From positions 186,001 through 250,000 of the forward strand of contig NZ_JASKMS010000010.1 in the NCBI RefSeq assembly GCF_030124145.1: a stretch of DNA of 64,000 nucleotides, given 5' to 3'. The position numbers and the translations under genes are program-made. The notes beneath the pieces are model-generated. The model searched no databases, was not told the origin of the DNA, and saw nothing but the letters and a program-made list of their open reading frames with translations. The DNA is from Streptomyces sp. 378. Its GTDB lineage: Bacteria > Actinomycetota > Actinomycetes > Streptomycetales > Streptomycetaceae. Shown piece by piece: positions 51,631-60,112 of this stretch. Numbering within the stretch: position 1 is the stretch's first letter; each line of letters opens with the position of its first letter.

Positions 51631-52520
51631 AGCATCAGCTCCGATCGGCGGCGGGGATTGATCCGCTCCCGCCAGGCTCCGGCGAGACCGGCGATGGCGA
51701 GGGTGGGGACGATGATGAACAGGCCGGGGAAGAGCGTGGGCCACCACTGCCCGGCCAGCAGCGAGCCTCGGGCGCTCTGAATGAGGGTGCCGAGGCTGGC
51801 GGTGTGGGTGGGCAGGCCGAGTCCGAGGAAGGAGAGGGCGGATTCGTGCCACATGGCGTGCGGCACCATGAGTACCGCGGCCAGCGCCGCCTGGGGCAGT
51901 ACGGCGGGCAGCAGATGCCGTACCGCCACCCGCCACCGCGACGCCCCTCCGGAGACGGCGGCGTCGATGTACGGCCGCGAGCGCAGGGAGAGGACCTCGG
52001 CGCGGGCGATGCGGGCGGTGGACAGCCAGTGGGTGAGCGCGACCGAGACCACCACCGGCCACACCCCCGGCCGGAACATGGCGACGATGAAGATCCCGAG
52101 CAGCAGATGCGGCACGGAGGAGAACGTGTCGACCAGCCGCATGACGCCACGGTCGACCCAGCCGCCCAGGGCTCCGGCGGTCGCTCCGACGGCCGTGCCG
52201 ATCACGGTCGCCGTGAGCGCGGCCGCCACGCCGACCAGCAGGGAGACGCGCAGGCCGTAGACGCAGCGCAGGAGCAGGTCCCGGCCGAGGTCGTCGGTGC
52301 CGAAGGGGTGGGACCAGCTCGGTGGCAGCAGCTTCGCGCCCAGGTCGACGGCCTGCTGGTCGAGCTGGACCAGCGGCGGTACGAGGAGGACGGCGAGGAC
52401 GGTCGCGGTCACCAGCGCGGCTGACAGGCGCACCCGCACCGCGCGGGTCGAGCGGCGGTTGGCGCCGTAGGACCGCCAGGCGGTCCCGGAAGGGGAGTCG
52501 GCGGGAGCGTCACATGTCAC
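51627..52520 (-). CDS. nikC: Nickel ABC importer permease NikC
   Basis: 297 residues from GTG 52520, overlapping the nikB 3' end by 11 bases. It has the DppC/NikC features: an N-terminal helix, HPFGTDDLGRDLLLRCVYG just before the second helix, and the EAA loop YIDAAVSGGASRWRVAVRHL that contacts the ATPases. About six helices. It forms the translocation path with NikB. Confidence 0.87.
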   Translation of the reverse strand: MTCDAPADSPSGTAWRSYGANRRSTRAVRVRLSAALVTATVLAVLLVPPLVQLDQQAVDLGAKLLPPSWSHPFGTDDLGRDLLLRCVYGLRVSLLVGVAAALTATVIGTAVGATAGALGGWVDRGVMRLVDTFSSVPHLLLGIFIVAMFRPGVWPVVVSVALTHWLSTARIARAEVLSLRSRPYIDAAVSGGASRWRVAVRHLLPAVLPQAALAAVLMVPHAMWHESALSFLGLGLPTHTASLGTLIQSARGSLLAGQWWPTLFPGLFIIVPTLAIAGLAGAWRERINPRRRSELML

Positions 52521-53505
52521 TGAACTTCACCCTCGGGTCGAACAGGCCGTAGAGGAGGTCGGCGAGCAGGTTGCCGAGGAGCACGGCGGCGGTGGCCAGC
52601 GTGGTCAGTGCGGCGAGCAGCGGGAAGTCGACGGCGGTGGCCGCCTCGACGGTGGCCGCCGCGATGCCGGGCCAGCTGAAGACGCTCTCCACCAGCAGGG
52701 CTCCGGTGATGAGTTCAGGGACGCGGGAGCCGACCAGCGTGAGGACGGGCAGCAGTCCGGAGCGCAGGGCGTGGCCGAGCAGGACGGTGTGCTCGCTCAG
52801 CCCTCGGGCACGGGCTCCGCGCACGGGGTCCTCGGCGAGTGCGTCGCCGACGCCTTGGCGGACATACAAGGTGAACCAGGGAAGTTGGGAGACGGCGAGC
52901 ACTCCTGCGGGCAGGACGAGGTGGCTCGCGACCTGCCCCGGCGTGACCTGTTCGCTGGCGGTGTCGGTGAGGCCGCCGGCCGGGAGCACGCCCCACTGCA
53001 GGGCGAAGAGCCAGACGGCCAGCAGGGCGATCCAGAAGACGGGTGCCGCCTCCAGGGAGTAGGCGAGGGAGGTGACGATCCGGTCGAGCGTGGAGCCGGG
53101 ACGGCGGGCCGCCAGCACTCCGAGCACGGTGCCGGTCAGCACGGCCACCGCGAAGGCGACGGCGCACAACAGCGTGGACCAGACGAGACGTTCGCCGATG
53201 ACCTGGGCGACCGGCTGCCGCATGACGGTGGACTGGCCGAGGTCGCCGCCGAGCGCGGAGGTCAGCCAGTTCCACCAGCGGGAGGTGAACGGCTGGTCCA
53301 CGCCGAGGTTCTCCCGCAACCGCTCCAGCGTCTGCGCGTCGGCACCGAGCGCGGCCGTACCGGCGTACGCCTTGACGGGGTCGAAAGGGGAGGCGGCGGC
53401 GATCGCGAAGACGCCGAAGGTCACGACGAGGAGGACGGGGGCGGCGAACAGCAGCCGCCGCCCCGCCAGGCGTGCCATCGCTCCCCAGGGCAGGGAGGGC
53501 GTCAC
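52510..53505 (-). CDS. nikB: Nickel ABC importer permease NikB
   Basis: 331 residues from GTG 53505; the GTGA overlap with the nikA stop shows coupling. DppB/NikB layout: the first helix LLFAAPVLLVVTFGVFAIAA, a long external loop (ENLGVDQPFTSRWWNWLTSA), LGGDLGQSTVMRQPV, and the EAA-type loop DPVRGARARGLSEHTVLLGH. Six helices. Function: membrane half of the nickel channel. Confidence 0.87.
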   Translation of the reverse strand: MTPSLPWGAMARLAGRRLLFAAPVLLVVTFGVFAIAAASPFDPVKAYAGTAALGADAQTLERLRENLGVDQPFTSRWWNWLTSALGGDLGQSTVMRQPVAQVIGERLVWSTLLCAVAFAVAVLTGTVLGVLAARRPGSTLDRIVTSLAYSLEAAPVFWIALLAVWLFALQWGVLPAGGLTDTASEQVTPGQVASHLVLPAGVLAVSQLPWFTLYVRQGVGDALAEDPVRGARARGLSEHTVLLGHALRSGLLPVLTLVGSRVPELITGALLVESVFSWPGIAAATVEAATAVDFPLLAALTTLATAAVLLGNLLADLLYGLFDPRVKFSDM

Positions 53506-55088
53506 TTCTTCGGCTGCCAGGCTTCGAGGTTCCACCACGGGCCGCTGGCGAAGCCGTGCTCATGCGGCTCGACCTGTGTGGTCAGCCCGTCCCAGCGGTC
53601 GGCGAGGACGTAGACGTGGTTGATGTGGGTGAGGAAGGTGTAGCCGGGGTCCTTCACCAGTTCACGCTGGAGGTTGTCATAGGCGGCCTTCCGGGCCGCT
53701 GTGTCGAAGCTGCGACGTCCGGTGTCGAGCGCCTTGTCCACGACCGCGTTGTCGTAGCGGCCCATGTTGTTGAAACCGTCTCCGCCGAGTGAGGAGTGCA
53801 GCAGGGTGTAGAGACCGAAGTCGGGGTCGCCGTTGCTGCCGAAGCCGGCGAGGACGGCGGTGTTCTTCATCCGCGGCTCGATGACCTCCCAGGTGGCGCT
53901 CTCCGCCGTCACCTCGATGCCGGCCTTCTTGGCATCGGAGGCGTAGGCGAGGGCGTGGTCCTGGCGGACCTTGTCGCCGGAGGGGTAGAGGAGAGTGAAG
54001 GACGCCCGCTGTCCGTCCTTGGCGCGGATGCCGCCGTCGCCGGTCCTCCAGCCCGCCCGGTCGAGGATCCGCTCGGCCTTGGCGAGGCCCTGCTCGCGTT
54101 CGATGCCCTTGGCGAACCAGGGGTCGCCGACGGGCAGCGGCCCGTACGCGGGGCGGCCGGAGCCGTCGAGGATCTTGTCGACCATGGTCTCGCGGTCCAC
54201 GGCGGCGTCCAGGGCCTGGCGGATGGCGCGGTCCCCGGTGACCTTGTTCGCGGTGGGGAGGGTGACGGTGCGGAAGTCGTACGTCTTCGCGTCGTACGTC
54301 TTCTTCGCCTTGTCGTTCTTGAAGGTGGCGGCGAGGTTGGGGGGAAGGACCGCGCCGTCGAGGTCGCCGGAGCGCAGCCGGGTGGCGCGCACGTCGTCGT
54401 CCTCGATGATCGCCATGGTGACCTTCTTCACCTTCGGCGTTCCGCCCCAGTAGTCCGGGTTGGCCTTGAAGGTGAGCTTCTCGCCCTTGCTCCAGCCCAC
54501 GAGGACGTACGGCCCCGTGCCGACCGGCTTGGTGTTGAAGGCGCCGGTGTTGGGGTCCTGCTCGCCGGCCATGTGCTCGGGGACGATGGGCAGGACGGTG
54601 CGCCCGGCGAAGGGCGCGTACGGGTACTTGAGGGTGAAGACGACCTTGTCGTCGCCGTCCGCCCGCACGTCCTTGACGGCGTCCAGCTCGCTGCGGGAGG
54701 TGTTGTTGGTCTTCGCGTCGAGGATCGTCTCGTACGTGAAGACCACGTCGGCGGAGGTGAGCGGCTCGCCGTCGCTGAACTCCACGCCCTCGCGCAGGGT
54801 GTAGGTGTAGGTGAGGCCGCCGTCGGTGACCTGTGGCAGTGCCTTCGCCAGAGCCGGTCTCAGCGTGAGGTCGGTGCCCCGGGCGAGCAGACCGTCGAAG
54901 ACCTTCGAGTTGCCGTCCTTGCCGTAGCCGAGCAGAGGACTGAGGGTGTCCGGCTCGGAGGCCACGCCGATGACGACGGAATCGGCGGATCCGGCCTCGT
55001 CCGTGCCGCCGCCGGGGGCCGAGCACGCGGCGACCCCGGCCAGTAGCGCCGCCGCGGCAGCGGCTCCTGGTATCCGTCGGAGCGTCAT
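53502..55088 (-). CDS. nikA: Nickel-binding lipoprotein NikA (SBP family 5)
   Basis: 528 residues from ATG 55088. A lipoprotein signal (LRRIPGAAAAAALLAGVAAC) puts the lipidated Cys at residue 22. The SBP_bac_5 fold is evident: VIGVASEPDTLSPLLGYG, YTLREGVEFSDGEPLTSADV, VGTGPYVLVGWSKGEKLTFK, KANPDYWGGTPKVKKVTM, DRAIRQALDAAVDRETMVDK. On sequence alone it could be a peptide binder. The nickel assignment rests on the Nur box 34 bases upstream and the five-gene nik order, as in S. coelicolor nikABCDE. It captures nickel, perhaps as a chelate, outside the membrane. Confidence 0.85.
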   Translation of the reverse strand: MTLRRIPGAAAAAALLAGVAACSAPGGGTDEAGSADSVVIGVASEPDTLSPLLGYGKDGNSKVFDGLLARGTDLTLRPALAKALPQVTDGGLTYTYTLREGVEFSDGEPLTSADVVFTYETILDAKTNNTSRSELDAVKDVRADGDDKVVFTLKYPYAPFAGRTVLPIVPEHMAGEQDPNTGAFNTKPVGTGPYVLVGWSKGEKLTFKANPDYWGGTPKVKKVTMAIIEDDDVRATRLRSGDLDGAVLPPNLAATFKNDKAKKTYDAKTYDFRTVTLPTANKVTGDRAIRQALDAAVDRETMVDKILDGSGRPAYGPLPVGDPWFAKGIEREQGLAKAERILDRAGWRTGDGGIRAKDGQRASFTLLYPSGDKVRQDHALAYASDAKKAGIEVTAESATWEVIEPRMKNTAVLAGFGSNGDPDFGLYTLLHSSLGGDGFNNMGRYDNAVVDKALDTGRRSFDTAARKAAYDNLQRELVKDPGYTFLTHINHVYVLADRWDGLTTQVEPHEHGFASGPWWNLEAWQPKK

Positions 55089-55562
55089 GGACCTCACACC
55101 CTTATTGCTGATCGAATGTTGTTGCATCCTAATGGCAATTAGAGCTGCCTCCCCTCGGCTCGCGGTCGGTCCGGGTGGTGAGGGGGCGCCGAGCGTGAGC
55201 ACCAGACTCGCCGTCGACGCGGCCGAACGCGTCGTCGCGGGCGACGGCCGGGATGCGCTCGGTCATGTGGAGACCGGCTGCGTGGGCGTGCGGGACGAAG
55301 GTGCCGTGGGTTCACAGGCGTTCGCGGGCGGCTCGGGTCCTGGACGGCGGGGAGTACCGGGAGTCCGTGTCGTGGGCCCCGTAACCAACTGACCTGAAAT
55401 ACCCTGCAGTTGCTCTACGCACTGTCCTAGCCCAACCTTCCGGTCCGGGCGCTGCCGACCCGGCCGCACCCGGGTCGAAGCCACTGAGTCGCTGCCCGAT
55501 GTCCGGTAATCACCGCCCGCGGGCTCGGAGGCGGGCCCCCTGGCGAGAGGAACTGTCCGTGG
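55089..55562. other. nikA promoter region and gene-poor space
   Basis: 474 bases between nikA and the methyltransferase stop. The first 50 are AT-rich and hold the Nur box. Further on, a minus-strand stretch (THGTFVPHAHAAGLHMTERI, about 55240-55310) reads like protein but lacks a start and is soon interrupted; it may be a relic. Confidence 0.45.
55122..55138. promoter_or_regulatory. Nur box (nickel-responsive Fur-family operator)
   Basis: TTGCATCCTAATGGCAA fits the published Nur consensus tTGCaa-N5-ttGCAA of S. coelicolor: TGC and GCA cores at the exact spacing. It ends 34 bases before the nikA start. Nickel-bound Nur should repress the operon when nickel is plentiful. Confidence 0.8.
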
Positions 55563-56435
55563 TCAGGTACGGCGGGCAGCCCAGACGGTGCGCTCGGTGC
55601 GTACCGTCAGGTCGTCGCGGCGCAGGATGCTGTGCGGGCTGCTGGTGTCGAGGAGCTGGTCGAGCGCGGTGAGGTCCTCGGGGGAGAGCCTGTCTGCGAT
55701 GACGCCGCGGATGCGCTGCAGGACGCCGGTGGCGTAGCGGCCGATGGCTTCGCTGCGGGAGCCTTCGAGGTTCGCGGCGATGGTGCGTTCGCCCTCGACG
55801 GTGAAGCCGGCGGCGGTCAGCATGGGGCCCCAGTCGGCGCCGCGGTGGGGCATGTGTTCGGCTTGGCGGCGGTCGGCTGCGGCGTGGACGCGCTCTTCCA
55901 GGCCGGGCCGGTCCGCGGGGGCGTTTTCGGGCAGGAAGCGAGGGTGGCCGGCCAGTTCGACGACGGCGAACAGGCCGCCGGGCGTGAGCGCGCTGTGGAC
56001 GGTGCGCAGTGCGCGGTCGGGGTGGGCCATGTGGTGCATCGAGGCCGACGCCCAGACCAGGTCTGGTGAGCCGAGGTCGGGCCAGGTCGCTTCGTCGAGG
56101 TCGGCCTGCACCGTGTGCACGCGCTCTTGGAGGCCGCGGGTGCACGCCTTGGTACGCAGGCGCTGCAGGTGTTCGGCGGAGGCGTCGACGGCGGTGATGT
56201 GCGCGCTGGGGAAGTGGTTGAGAAGGGCGAAAGTGCCCGCGCCCGTGCCGCAACCCAGGTCCACGATGTGGTGCGGGGCGGTCTGCAGCGGCAGCCATGC
56301 GGTGATGGAGTCGGTGTGCTCGGCGAGGATCTCGGCGTCCAGGTCGAGGATCTCCGCTTGGCCGTCCATTGCGTGCTCGTGGTGGTGACGGTGCGAAGCG
56401 CCGTGGTGGGGAGTGTGGGTGTGTGCGTTGTTCAT
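55563..56435 (-). CDS. Class I SAM-dependent methyltransferase with His-rich N-terminus
   Basis: 290 residues from ATG 56435. The N-terminus has nine His in the first 21 residues (HTHTPHHGASHRHHHEH), unlike standard methyltransferases. The Rossmann core has motif I HIVDLGCGTGAGTFALL, motif II ITAVDASAEHLQRLR, ASASMHHMAHPDRALRTVHS and PGGLFAVVELAGHPRFLP. It transfers methyl from SAM to an unknown small molecule. Only a weak ribosome site is present (GCAGAGC). The gene lies between the XRE-cupin regulator and nikA; XRE-cupin/methyltransferase/FAD-oxidoreductase sets are common in Streptomyces. The His stretch may bind metal. Confidence 0.88.
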   Translation of the reverse strand: MNNAHTHTPHHGASHRHHHEHAMDGQAEILDLDAEILAEHTDSITAWLPLQTAPHHIVDLGCGTGAGTFALLNHFPSAHITAVDASAEHLQRLRTKACTRGLQERVHTVQADLDEATWPDLGSPDLVWASASMHHMAHPDRALRTVHSALTPGGLFAVVELAGHPRFLPENAPADRPGLEERVHAAADRRQAEHMPHRGADWGPMLTAAGFTVEGERTIAANLEGSRSEAIGRYATGVLQRIRGVIADRLSPEDLTALDQLLDTSSPHSILRRDDLTVRTERTVWAARRT

Positions 56436-56562
56436 GCTCTGCACGCTAAGACGGATATGCGCCTGCGGCGCGAAGTGTCCCAGTCTGCGCAAGGTGATGG
56501 TCCAGGCGCTGCCCGACGCGCAAGATGTCACCGCCAGGGACGGCCGTCGCGCGGCCTCACGG

Positions 56563-57153
56563 TCACTCGGGAGCGCCCTGGGGGTCGTCGCCGCTGTCGC
56601 GCTGGTGCCCGCGGCGGGCGTCGCGGTCGAAGATGCCCAGGATCTCGCAGGGTCCGCCGTCGGCGCCGATCGCGTGCGGCATCATCGTGGGGAACTCGGC
56701 GGCCTGGTTGGCCTCGAGCCGGAAGCGGCGGTGGCCGAGCATGAGGATCGCCGTGCCGGACAGGACGACGAGCCATTCCCGCCCCGGGTGGGCGCGCATG
56801 CGGGCCGGGTTCTCGGGGGGCGGTTCGGTCATGCGCTGGCGCACCACGCTCATCCCGGGGTCGGCCTTGATGGTCCAGCGCATCAGGCCGTGGGTGCTGT
56901 CGATCGTCGGGCTGGTGACGACGTCGTCGGTGGCGGTCTCCACGAGCTGATCGAGCGTGGTGTCCAGGGCGCGGGCGAGGGTGACCAGCTGATCCAGTGC
57001 GAGGCGGCGCCGGCCGTTCTCGATGCGGCTCAGCGAGGACTGGCTGAGGTGGGCGCGGGAGGCCAGCTCCTCCAAGGACCAGCCCTGCGCCACCCGCAAG
57101 GCGCGGATGCGTTTGCGTACGAGGCTGTCCAGATCTCCATCTTCTTGCGTCAC
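56563..57153 (-). CDS. XRE-cupin transcriptional regulator
   Basis: 196 residues from GTG 57153 (a TTG at 57159 is also in frame). N-terminal HTH: RIRALRVAQGWSLEELASRA, HLSQSSLSRIENGRRRLALD. C-terminal cupin sensor: RMRAHPGREWLVVLSGTAIL, MLGHRRFRLEANQAAEFPTM, MPHAIGADGGPCEILGIF. It diverges from the broken oxidoreductase across 97 bases that contain the repeat TGCC-N5-GGCA near 57167 and two TTGCCC copies. It probably controls that gene and the methyltransferase that follows it 127 bases downstream. Confidence 0.9.
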   Translation of the reverse strand: MTQEDGDLDSLVRKRIRALRVAQGWSLEELASRAHLSQSSLSRIENGRRRLALDQLVTLARALDTTLDQLVETATDDVVTSPTIDSTHGLMRWTIKADPGMSVVRQRMTEPPPENPARMRAHPGREWLVVLSGTAILMLGHRRFRLEANQAAEFPTMMPHAIGADGGPCEILGIFDRDARRGHQRDSGDDPQGAPE

Positions 57154-57250
57154 GGGCAACAGGGTATGCCTTCAGGGCAAGACCGGCTTAACGTCGTGCG
57201 CAGATGGTCCGCAACGTCTGGGACCAGTGGAGGAGGAAAGGCAGGAGGCC

Positions 57251-57852
57251 ATGGCTGTGACAACTTCTCCGTACGCGACGTACGCGAGCGACGCATTGGC
57301 CGGTGGGACCGTCGACGCGGTGGTGATCGGCGGGGGCGCCGCAGGGCTGACCGGTGCGCTGACCTCGCCCGCTCTCGCCGCTCGGTCGTCGTGATCGACA
57401 GCGGCTCCGCGCGCAACGCGCCCGCCGAGGCCATGCACGGCTTCATCGTCCTGGACGGCACCCCGCCGCCCGGGATCCTTCAGCGAGGCCGGGAGCAAGT
57501 GCGCCGGTACGGAGGGCGCGCCGCCTTCGGCGAGGTGGCTTCGGCCGAGCCCGCCGCCCCGTCGACGGACGGGGATCCGCGGTTCGCCGTCACCCTGGCC
57601 GACGGACGGAGCGTGAGTGCGCGCCGGGTCCTGGTGGCCACCGGCCCGCCCGACAACACGGGCCGCGGCTTCGCCTCCGGCATGGCGGGCACCACCGAGG
57701 TGCCGGGCGTGTGGGTGGCGGGCAACGCCACCGACCTCGCCGCCCAGGTCGGCGCCTCCGCAGCGGTCGGCGCCCGCATCAGCAGGGTGCCGGCCACCGC
57801 GGACACCGACGCGGCCCTCACCGCAGCCCAGGGCGAAACTCCCGCCCTCTGA
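57251..57852 (+). pseudogene. NAD(P)/FAD-dependent oxidoreductase, frameshifted and internally deleted
   Basis: ATG 57251 begins a flavoprotein with VDAVVIGGGAAGLTGAL, the FAD dinucleotide fold. The frame then ends at TGA 57392. One base appears lost near 57363: in the next frame the chain continues as LARSRRSVVVIDSGSARNAP, AMHGFIVLDGTPPPGILQRG, up to RVLVATG. There it jumps directly to TTEVPGVWVAGNATDLAAQV, the C-terminal FAD segment. The middle part of this thioredoxin-reductase-like family, holding the NAD(P) fold and CPYC-type motif, is missing (about 100 residues). The gene is therefore doubly broken. Stop at 57850-57852. Confidence 0.85.
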
Positions 57853-57980
57853 ACATCCGGCGCGGTACCGGCCGCTGCACACCCTCGATGCGTGCGGCGG
57901 CCCGGGCCCCGCCCACCCCCTTCACCCGGCGACCGGTCCTGCTCCGGCGCTCACTCGGCATGCCCTTTTGAGAGGAATCC

Positions 57981-59573
57981 ATGAGTACGAACCAGCCCGT
58001 ACAGCCCGCGCAAGCCAGTGGCCAGGTGGCCCCCGACGCACGTCAGCTGCGCATGATCTTGATCACCGTCTCCATCGCCCTGATGGCGGTCATCGCCTCG
58101 GTGACCGGGCTGAACGTCGCGCAGACCCACATGGCCGTGGAATTCGGCGCCTCCCAGAGCACGGTCCTGTGGATCATCAACATCTACACCCTCGCCCTGG
58201 CCGCGCTGCTGCTGCCGCTCGGCGCCCTGGGCGACCGCCTGGGCCGCAAGCCCATGCTCATCGCCGGCCTGGGAGTCTTCGGCCTCGCCACCGTGGTCGC
58301 CGGCTTGGCCCCGACGGCCGAAGTGATGCTCGCCGCCCGCGTGGCCGGCGGCATCGGTGCCGCCATGATCATGCCGATCACGCTCGCCGTCATCACCTCC
58401 ACCTTCCCCGAAGAGCAGCGCGGCAGGGCGATCGGCGTGTGGACCGGCGTCGCCGGAGGCGGCGGCATCCTGGGCATGTTCCTCTCCGCGCTCCTCGTCG
58501 ACGTCGCCGACTGGCGCTGGCTGTTCGTCCTGCCGGCGGTCCTGGTCCTCGTGGCCCTGGCCATGACGCCGAAGTCGGTTCCCAACTCCCGCGAGACCTC
58601 GGCCCACCGATTCGACACCGTCGGCGCCCTGCTCTCCGCGACCGCCGTGACCGGCCTCATCTTCGTCCTGCAGGAAGGCCCCGAACGCGGCTGGACCGCC
58701 CCCGCGACGCTGATCAGCCTGACCGTCGGCCTCATCGCCACGGTCGGGTTCGTGGCCTGGGAGCTGCACCGCCGCGACGCCTCCCTGCTGGACGTGCGGT
58801 TGTTCCGGGAGCGCGGACTGTCGGGCGGCTCGATCACGCTGCTGGTGGTCTTCGGTGTCCAGGCGGGCATCGGCGTGGTCCTCTTCCCGTTCTTCCAGGC
58901 CGTACTCGGCTGGTCGGGCCTGCTGTCCACGGTCGCGATGATGCCCATGGCCGTCGCGATGATGACGGCCTCCGGCCTGGCCCCCAAGCTGGCCGCAGGG
59001 ATCGGCGCCCGCTCGACCATGGTCGTGGGCATCGCACTGGCCGGCGTCGGCATGGCGCTCATGGCGCTGTTCGTCTCCGTCGGCGGCGGCTACCTGTCCG
59101 TCCTGCCCGGCCTGCTCGCCATGGGCATCGGCATGGGCCTGTCGATGACCCCGTCCACGGAGGCCATCACCGCCTCCCTGCCACGCGAGAAGCAGGGCGT
59201 CGCCTCCGCCCTCAACGACGTCACCCGCGAGTTCGGCACCGCACTCGGCGTCGCCCTGCTCGGCGCGCTCGTGTCCGCCGGCTACCGCCACGCCATCGAC
59301 GACAAGCTGCACGGCATCCCCCGAGGCCCCGCGGACACCGCCCGAGAAGGCGTCGCCAACGCCGTTGAAGTGGCGGGCAGCACCGGACCACACGCACCAG
59401 ACCTGCTCCACGCGGCGCAGCAGTCATTCGTCGACGGCTGGCAGCAGGCCATGTGGGCAGGCGCCGTCATCATGGGCGCCCTGTTCGTCTACATCGCCCT
59501 CCGCGGCCCCGAGAACACACCCTCCGCGGTCGCGGACGAGACAGACCCCGCTGAGGCCGTCTCCGTCGGCTGA
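57981..59573 (+). CDS. MFS exporter, DHA2 family (second copy type)
   Basis: 530 residues from ATG 57981, GAGAGGA four bases upstream. Fourteen-helix DHA2 pattern: LMAVIASVTGLNVAQTHMAV in helix 1, motif A LGALGDRLGRKPMLIAGLGV, AARVAGGIGAAMIMPITLAV, GVAGGGGILGMFLSALLVDV and a long final helix region. It resembles SmvA/LfrA-like biocide exporters more than the protein at 1207. It lies 128 bases after the broken oxidoreductase and may belong to the same XRE-cupin-controlled unit. Proton-driven drug efflux is the likely role. Confidence 0.9.
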   Translation: MSTNQPVQPAQASGQVAPDARQLRMILITVSIALMAVIASVTGLNVAQTHMAVEFGASQSTVLWIINIYTLALAALLLPLGALGDRLGRKPMLIAGLGVFGLATVVAGLAPTAEVMLAARVAGGIGAAMIMPITLAVITSTFPEEQRGRAIGVWTGVAGGGGILGMFLSALLVDVADWRWLFVLPAVLVLVALAMTPKSVPNSRETSAHRFDTVGALLSATAVTGLIFVLQEGPERGWTAPATLISLTVGLIATVGFVAWELHRRDASLLDVRLFRERGLSGGSITLLVVFGVQAGIGVVLFPFFQAVLGWSGLLSTVAMMPMAVAMMTASGLAPKLAAGIGARSTMVVGIALAGVGMALMALFVSVGGGYLSVLPGLLAMGIGMGLSMTPSTEAITASLPREKQGVASALNDVTREFGTALGVALLGALVSAGYRHAIDDKLHGIPRGPADTAREGVANAVEVAGSTGPHAPDLLHAAQQSFVDGWQQAMWAGAVIMGALFVYIALRGPENTPSAVADETDPAEAVSVG

Positions 59574-59599
59574 CCGCACAAGAGCCGGGCCACAGCAAG

Positions 59600-59893
59600 C
59601 AGACCGCCCCGCGGACACCGCGTTCGCCGGCCGCTCACCGGGGGCCGGTTCAAGCCGCTGAAGTCGGGACCGATCACCCGCCCGTGCGGACGGTGCGCCT
59701 CCCCGTTCTCCCGGCGCATGGCGGCTGCCTGCCCCTTCAGGTGCAGCCAGGTGTACATGAGGCCGGGCTCGGGGTGGTCACGGGCGGGTGAGTCGTCCAG
59801 GACGAACCCGATGTGCCAGTCCGCCGCCCACCCGTCGTCGTGCCGCGTCTCCCGGCGGCGCCGCTCCGCGGAGATCCGGGACGGCACGGTCAT
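59600..59893 (-). pseudogene. Possible decayed ORF, unrecognised
   Basis: From ATG 59893 on the minus strand the chain has natural composition (ETRHDDGWAADWHIGFVLDD, PEPGLMYTWLHLKGQAAAMR), then becomes low-complexity and runs into the antisense of the exporter end. Just upstream another frame (RALARWAALVVAEYDRAVP) appears to continue the same protein, which suggests a frameshifted relic. No family recognised. Confidence 0.3.
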
Positions 59894-60112
59894 ACTCGGC
59901 GACGACGAGCGCGGCCCAGCGCGCCAACGCCCTGCTTGAGGTCACCTTCAAGGCCCTGCGCAGGGTTCACTGCCTCGCTGCCCGGCGCTGCGCCGCTGAA
60001 GATTCTTTTACACACTGATTGCCATTTTCAGCTCCCCTGCAACTCCCCTTTGATCAAAGCTGTTTCACAGCAAATGTCATGTGCATCACGCGCTTCTCAG
60101 GGGAGGCACTTC
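59894..60112. promoter_or_regulatory. Promoter region of the beta-propeller gene
   Basis: Together with the relic before it this completes a 540-base space. It holds TGATTGCCATTTTCA (60016-60030), whose right half matches a Zur/Fur-type half-site (ATTTTCA) while the left half does not, and GCTGT-TTC-ACAGC (60059-60071). The region is distinctly AT-richer than its surroundings. Confidence 0.35.
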
